Assembly (NCBI GenBank): GCA_046086225.1
Contig: JBJSXF010000188.1
Coordinates: 1 to 17,065, forward strand
Reading direction: 5' to 3'
Length of the DNA: 17,065 nt
DNA from: JBJSXF01 sp046086225
GTDB lineage: Bacteria > Actinomycetota > Acidimicrobiia > IMCC26256 > PALSA-610
A model generated the notes under the pieces. It was not told the origin of the DNA, ran no database searches, and saw only the letters and a list, made by a program, of their open reading frames with translations. Both the position numbers and the translations under genes were made by a program. Of this stretch, positions 13,895 to 17,065 are shown piece by piece (within the stretch, counting starts at the first letter, position 1; each line of letters opens with the position of its first letter).

Positions 13895-15158
13895 CCGTCG
13901 GTGCCGTCGCCCGGGGTCGACGGTCGCGGTAGTCGCGAGCGCCGCCCGCCTCGGGCTCGACCTCCAGCACGACCCCCTCGATCGCCACGACCCGCACGGG
14001 CTCACCCGCGTCGATCGGCGTCGCCCGGTTGGTGCGCGCCCGCCACAGGGCGTCGCGCACCCGCACGGTGCCGTCGGGCGCGACGGCTTCGACCGCCTCG
14101 CCCATCTCGCCCACGAGATCCTCGCGGCCGATCGTCGGTGTCGAGAAGCGCGATCGGATCATCGCGGTCATGCCCGACAGCATGAACACCACGGCACCGC
14201 CGATCACGAGCACGAGCACCCACCAGGCCGGGTCGAGCCGGGAGGAACCGCCGTAGCACCACACCGATCCGACCGTGAGCGCCGCGGTGCCGATCCAGGT
14301 CCACACGCCGAGACCACCCGCCTGCACGTCGATCGCCAGGCCGAGGATGCCGACGACGATGAGCGCCAACGCCCACGGCGCCACCGGCAGGTGGGAGAAG
14401 CCGTAGCAGCCGCCGAGCAGCGACGCCGCCCCGACCGTGCCCGCCACGCCGATCCCGGCGGTGAAGAAGTCGAAGACGATGAGCAGCAGACCGACCACGA
14501 AGAGGAAGTAGGCGACCCACGGGGTGATGAGGGTGTGCTGACCCTGCTGCACGAGGTCGAGCTTGTGGAAGTGGACGTCGGTCGAGAGCCGCCGGTCGCC
14601 TTCCGGTCCGGTGAGCGTCGTGATCTCCACACCGCGGACCTCGCGGCCGTCGAGCGAGGCCACGAAGTCCTGCAGGGTCGAGGTGTTGCGGCTCGGACGG
14701 GGCGCCGGCCGCAGATCGGGGTCGGGGTCGACGCGGTCGGGGTGGTCGTAGGCGACCGGCACGAGCGGGCCGATCCGGGCGCCGGCCGCCACCGCGGTGA
14801 TGTCGGCCGACAGGGCGAGCACCCCGGCCGCGCCGCGTGCCCGACCACCCGAGGGTCCGACCCACGCGGCGACGGGCACCTCCGAGTCGCGAACCGCCCG
14901 CACGAGGGCGGGCACGTCGACATCGACCGCACCTGCGGCGTCGAGCTGGAGGACGACGAGGGTGGCGTCGTCGGCGGCGGCCTCGGCGAGCGACGACCGG
15001 ATGAGCGCGGCGTTCGGCGGGTCGATGAGGCCCTCCACCTGGACGACGTCGATGCGCGCCGTCGTCTCCGCCGCACCGGCCCCGGCACCGAACCCGATCA
15101 CCACGCTCGCCGCCGCGATCGCGACGAGGAGCGAGGAGCCGAGGCGAACGGGACGCAC
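13836..15158 (-). CDS. NfeD-family membrane protein (long form, degenerate ClpP-like domain)
   Basis: The product is a long NfeD protein: signal peptide (VRLGSSLLVAIAAASVV), ClpP/SppA-like extracytoplasmic domain (about residues 32-190), four or five transmembrane helices (about 205-330), and a C-terminal OB-fold NfeD domain with LVGEMGEAVEAVAPDGTVRV and AGEPVRVVAIEGVVLEV. Long NfeD proteins are membrane serine proteases that usually cleave stomatin-like partners. In the protease part the usual ARAASAG serine segment reads GGRARGAAG, so the nucleophile appears lost. No stomatin/SPFH gene is visible. I choose GTG 15158 because it gives a compact signal peptide and leaves 50 bp to the divergent ATPase gene; an in-frame ATG at 15200 would leave only 8 bp. 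Confidence 0.82.
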   Translation of the reverse strand: MRPVRLGSSLLVAIAAASVVIGFGAGAGAAETTARIDVVQVEGLIDPPNAALIRSSLAEAAADDATLVVLQLDAAGAVDVDVPALVRAVRDSEVPVAAWVGPSGGRARGAAGVLALSADITAVAAGARIGPLVPVAYDHPDRVDPDPDLRPAPRPSRNTSTLQDFVASLDGREVRGVEITTLTGPEGDRRLSTDVHFHKLDLVQQGQHTLITPWVAYFLFVVGLLLIVFDFFTAGIGVAGTVGAASLLGGCYGFSHLPVAPWALALIVVGILGLAIDVQAGGLGVWTWIGTAALTVGSVWCYGGSSRLDPAWWVLVLVIGGAVVFMLSGMTAMIRSRFSTPTIGREDLVGEMGEAVEAVAPDGTVRVRDALWRARTNRATPIDAGEPVRVVAIEGVVLEVEPEAGGARDYRDRRPRATAPTVSGDPPPADPAPGSPPAAG

Positions 15159-15208
15159 GGGCCAAGTGGTAGCACGACTGCGGAGGGGGCCTCCTACCAT
15201 GGCCGCCG

Positions 15209-16153
15209 ATGGAGGTCGCCGGGTTCTGCTCCGCCTCCCGGGTGATGATCGTCGCCGGGAAGGGCGGGGTCGGCAAGACCACCGTCACCGCCGCCCTTGC
15301 CGTCGCGGCCGCCCGGGCCGGGCTGCGGGTGCTCGTCGTCGAGGTCGAGGGCAAGTCGGGCCTGCCCGCCATGTTCGACGCACCCCCGCTCGGCTACGAC
15401 GAGCTCGAGCTGGCACCCCGGGTGCGGGCCCGGTTCCTCACGCCCGACGCCGCGCTCGTCGACTACCTCGAGACCCACGGGATGCGGCGCATCTCCCGCC
15501 GGCTCGCGGCGAGCGGCGCGCTCGACGTGGTGGCCACCGCCGTGCCCGGGATGAAGGACATCCTCGTGCTCGGTAAGGTGAAGGGGCTGGAGTCGGGCGG
15601 CACCGCCGACCTGGTGATCGTCGACGCTCCCGCCGCCGGGCACGCGATCACGTTCCTCACCTCGGCTCGCGGGTTGCTCGACGCCGTGCGCGTCGGCCCG
15701 ATCCGCACGCAGGCGCAAGAGGTGGTCGACCTGCTGTCCGATCCGCGGCGGTGCCAGGTGCTGCTCGTGACCCTCCCCGAGGAGACACCGGTGAGCGAGG
15801 TGGTGGAGACCGCGTTCGCCGTGGAGGACCGGGCGGGCGTGGCCCTCGGCCCGGTCGTCGTGAACCAGTGCTTCGCGCCGCTCCCCGCCGGCGTCACCGC
15901 CGCGCGCGAAACGATTCTCGCCGACGCCGCGGCGTGCGGACGGTTCGTCTCCGATCGGGAGGCCGACGACCTCGCCCGGGCGCTCGAGTTCCGGGCCGAG
16001 CGGCACCGACTGCAACGCGTCCAGATCGATCGCCTCGCGACGCGGCTCCCGCTCCCCCATGTCGAGCTGCCGTTCGTGTTCGCGCCCGACATCACCCGGG
16101 CCCAGCTCGACGTGCTCGCCGACGCCCTCACCGCCGGGATCGGCGCGCTGTGA
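15209..16153 (+). CDS. ArsA/Get3-like P-loop ATPase, first of a pair (Rv3679-like)
   Basis: The 314-residue protein is a SIMIBI-class ATPase of the ArsA/Get3 family. It has the deviant Walker A GKGGVGKTTVTAALA with the signature lysine, followed by VLVVEVEGKSGLPAMFDAPPL, VPGMKDILVLGK, and DLVIVDAPAAGHA in the Walker A' or switch position. The blocks VEVEG and LPAMFD...Y.EL closely match what I remember of mycobacterial Rv3679. There, Rv3679 and Rv3680 form a complex described as bacterial Get3-like (BagA/BagB). The start is ATG 15209, but GTG 15242 or ATG 15245 just before the Walker A are alternatives; no clear ribosome-binding site is seen. The second ATPase gene starts 58 bp downstream on the same strand. 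Its client or substrate is not known here. Confidence 0.85.
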   Translation: MEVAGFCSASRVMIVAGKGGVGKTTVTAALAVAAARAGLRVLVVEVEGKSGLPAMFDAPPLGYDELELAPRVRARFLTPDAALVDYLETHGMRRISRRLAASGALDVVATAVPGMKDILVLGKVKGLESGGTADLVIVDAPAAGHAITFLTSARGLLDAVRVGPIRTQAQEVVDLLSDPRRCQVLLVTLPEETPVSEVVETAFAVEDRAGVALGPVVVNQCFAPLPAGVTAARETILADAAACGRFVSDREADDLARALEFRAERHRLQRVQIDRLATRLPLPHVELPFVFAPDITRAQLDVLADALTAGIGAL

Positions 16154-16211
16154 CGGGTGCGAGCCCGATCGAGCGGCCGGAACGCCCGCCGGCCGCGGCG
16201 CAGGCCGGCCG

Positions 16212-17065
16212 ATGAGCATCACCGACCTCGTCGCCGACCGGCGCGTCGTGATCTGCTGCGGCAGCGGCGGCGTGGGTAAGACGACGACCGCCGCCGCGAT
16301 CGCCCTGATGGCCGCGCGCCGCGGGCGCCGGGCCTGCGTGGTGACGATCGATCCCGCCCGCCGCCTCGCCGACACCCTCGGACTGGCCGGCCTCACGAAC
16401 CAAGCCGCCGAGATCGACCCCGCCCTGTGGGCCGTCGGCGGTACCGACCTCGTCGGCGGCGGCTCACTCTCGGCGCTCATGCTCGACACCAAGTCGACCT
16501 TCGACCGGCTCGTGACCCGCAACGCTCCCGACGCCGAGCAGGCGGCCCGCATCCTCGACAACCGCTTCTACCGCAACGTCTCCGGCGCCCTCGGCGGCAC
16601 CCAGGAGTACATGGCGATGGAGAAGCTCCACGAACTCCACGACGAAGGCGGGTTCGACCTCATCGTCGTCGACACCCCGCCGACCCGTCACGCGCTCGAC
16701 TTCCTCGACGCGCCGGAACGGCTGCTTCGCCTCCTCGACAATCGCATCTTCCGGCTGCTCATGACCCCCACCCGGGTCTCGATGCGGGTCGCTTCGGTCG
16801 CGGTGCAGACCTTCCTCCACACCGTGGGCCGGGTCGTCGGCTCGGAGGTGGTCGACGACGTGATCGAGTTCCTCCGGGCGTTCGACGGCATGGAGGAGGG
16901 CTTCCGAACGCGCGCGGCTGCCGTGGGGGCGCTGCTCGGCGATCCCGGCACCGCGTTCGTGCTCGTCACCGCCCCCCGCCGGGACGCGGTCGAGGAGGCC
17001 ACGTTCTTCGCCGAGCGACTGGCCGAGGACGGGCGGGGCGTCGCCGCACTGATCGTGAACCGGGT
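16212..17065 (+). CDS. ArsA/Get3-like P-loop ATPase, second of a pair (Rv3680-like), 3' truncated
   Basis: The frame opens at ATG 16212 (MSITDLVADRRVVICCGSGGV) and remains open to the right edge, giving 284 residues of a probable 380 or so. The Walker A is CGSGGVGKTTTAAA: the first lysine of the deviant KGGxGKT pattern is serine. VVTIDPARRLADTLG, SALMLDTKSTFDRLV, ILDNRFYRNVSGALGGTQEY with MAMEKL, and DLIVVDTPPTRHALDFLDAP all match what I remember of mycobacterial Rv3680. Together with the upstream gene this suggests an obligate heteromeric ATPase, with one subunit carrying the signature lysine and the other not. Only ATG 16212 is available as start in this frame; the ribosome-binding site is weak. 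The C-terminus lies outside the window. Confidence 0.88.
   Translation, partial: MSITDLVADRRVVICCGSGGVGKTTTAAAIALMAARRGRRACVVTIDPARRLADTLGLAGLTNQAAEIDPALWAVGGTDLVGGGSLSALMLDTKSTFDRLVTRNAPDAEQAARILDNRFYRNVSGALGGTQEYMAMEKLHELHDEGGFDLIVVDTPPTRHALDFLDAPERLLRLLDNRIFRLLMTPTRVSMRVASVAVQTFLHTVGRVVGSEVVDDVIEFLRAFDGMEEGFRTRAAAVGALLGDPGTAFVLVTAPRRDAVEEATFFAERLAEDGRGVAALIVNR

Noticed and set aside
10694..14005. A 1103-codon open frame on the minus strand covering selA and selB
   Set aside because: It is antisense to two clearly recognised genes, has low-complexity Arg/Gly/Glu/His-rich composition and no known domain; it is a by-product of high GC content.

Overview
The window is very GC-rich, gene-dense bacterial chromosome. 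Most genes start with GTG or ATG, intergenic gaps are short, and gene order alternates between divergent and convergent pairs. An actinobacterial origin is well supported: there is a type II glutamine synthetase, an OmpR-type regulator resembling actinobacterial GlnR, a GlnA2-like type I glutamine synthetase, and a pair of ArsA/Get3-like ATPases closely resembling the mycobacterial Rv3679/Rv3680 pair. Proteins are diverged from the Streptomyces and Mycobacterium versions I remember, so a deeper actinobacterial class such as Acidimicrobiia is my guess; it is not shown by the sequence.

Layout. (1) 1-262: the 3' end of an HNH nuclease gene cut by the left edge. (2) 455-3733, nitrogen assimilation: glnII (minus) and a glnA2-like gene (plus) diverge from a shared 205-bp region. 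The glnA2-like gene is followed 14 nt later by an orphan GlnR-like regulator whose receiver domain lacks the usual phosphorylation residues. (3) 3762-6383, all minus: an ErpA-type Fe-S carrier, a very compact fusion of a [2Fe-2S] domain and a molybdenum-hydroxylase-like domain, a RidA-family protein and a 69-residue membrane protein. The last three are linked by ATGA start/stop overlaps, and the fusion gene has no ordinary start codon where its N-terminus should be. (4) 6548-7777: Mrp/ApbC-type Fe-S scaffold ATPase, divergent from erpA. (5) 7839-10656, minus: a metallo-beta-lactamase-fold hydrolase, an aldehyde dehydrogenase and a DUF779 protein; a degenerate 12-bp tandem repeat lies between the last two. 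(6) 10691-13894: selA and selB for selenocysteine incorporation; selB has an unusual G4 motif. (7) 13836-15158, minus: a long NfeD-family membrane protein whose 3' end overlaps that of selB by 59 bp and whose protease domain seems to lack its serine. (8) 15209-17065: two ArsA/Get3-like ATPases, the second cut by the right edge.

How the parts may work together. The first block is a self-contained ammonium-assimilation module with its probable regulator. The second joins Fe-S cluster assembly (ErpA, Mrp) to an apparent Fe-S/molybdopterin client and a RidA-type imine deaminase. The third is an aldehyde-oxidation cassette. SelAB implies that the organism makes selenoproteins, but no selD, tRNA-Sec or obvious selenoprotein is in view. 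I see no CRISPR array, insertion sequence, prophage, rRNA or tRNA. The best candidate for something poorly described is the compact molybdenum-hydroxylase-like fusion with its RidA and small-membrane-protein partners.
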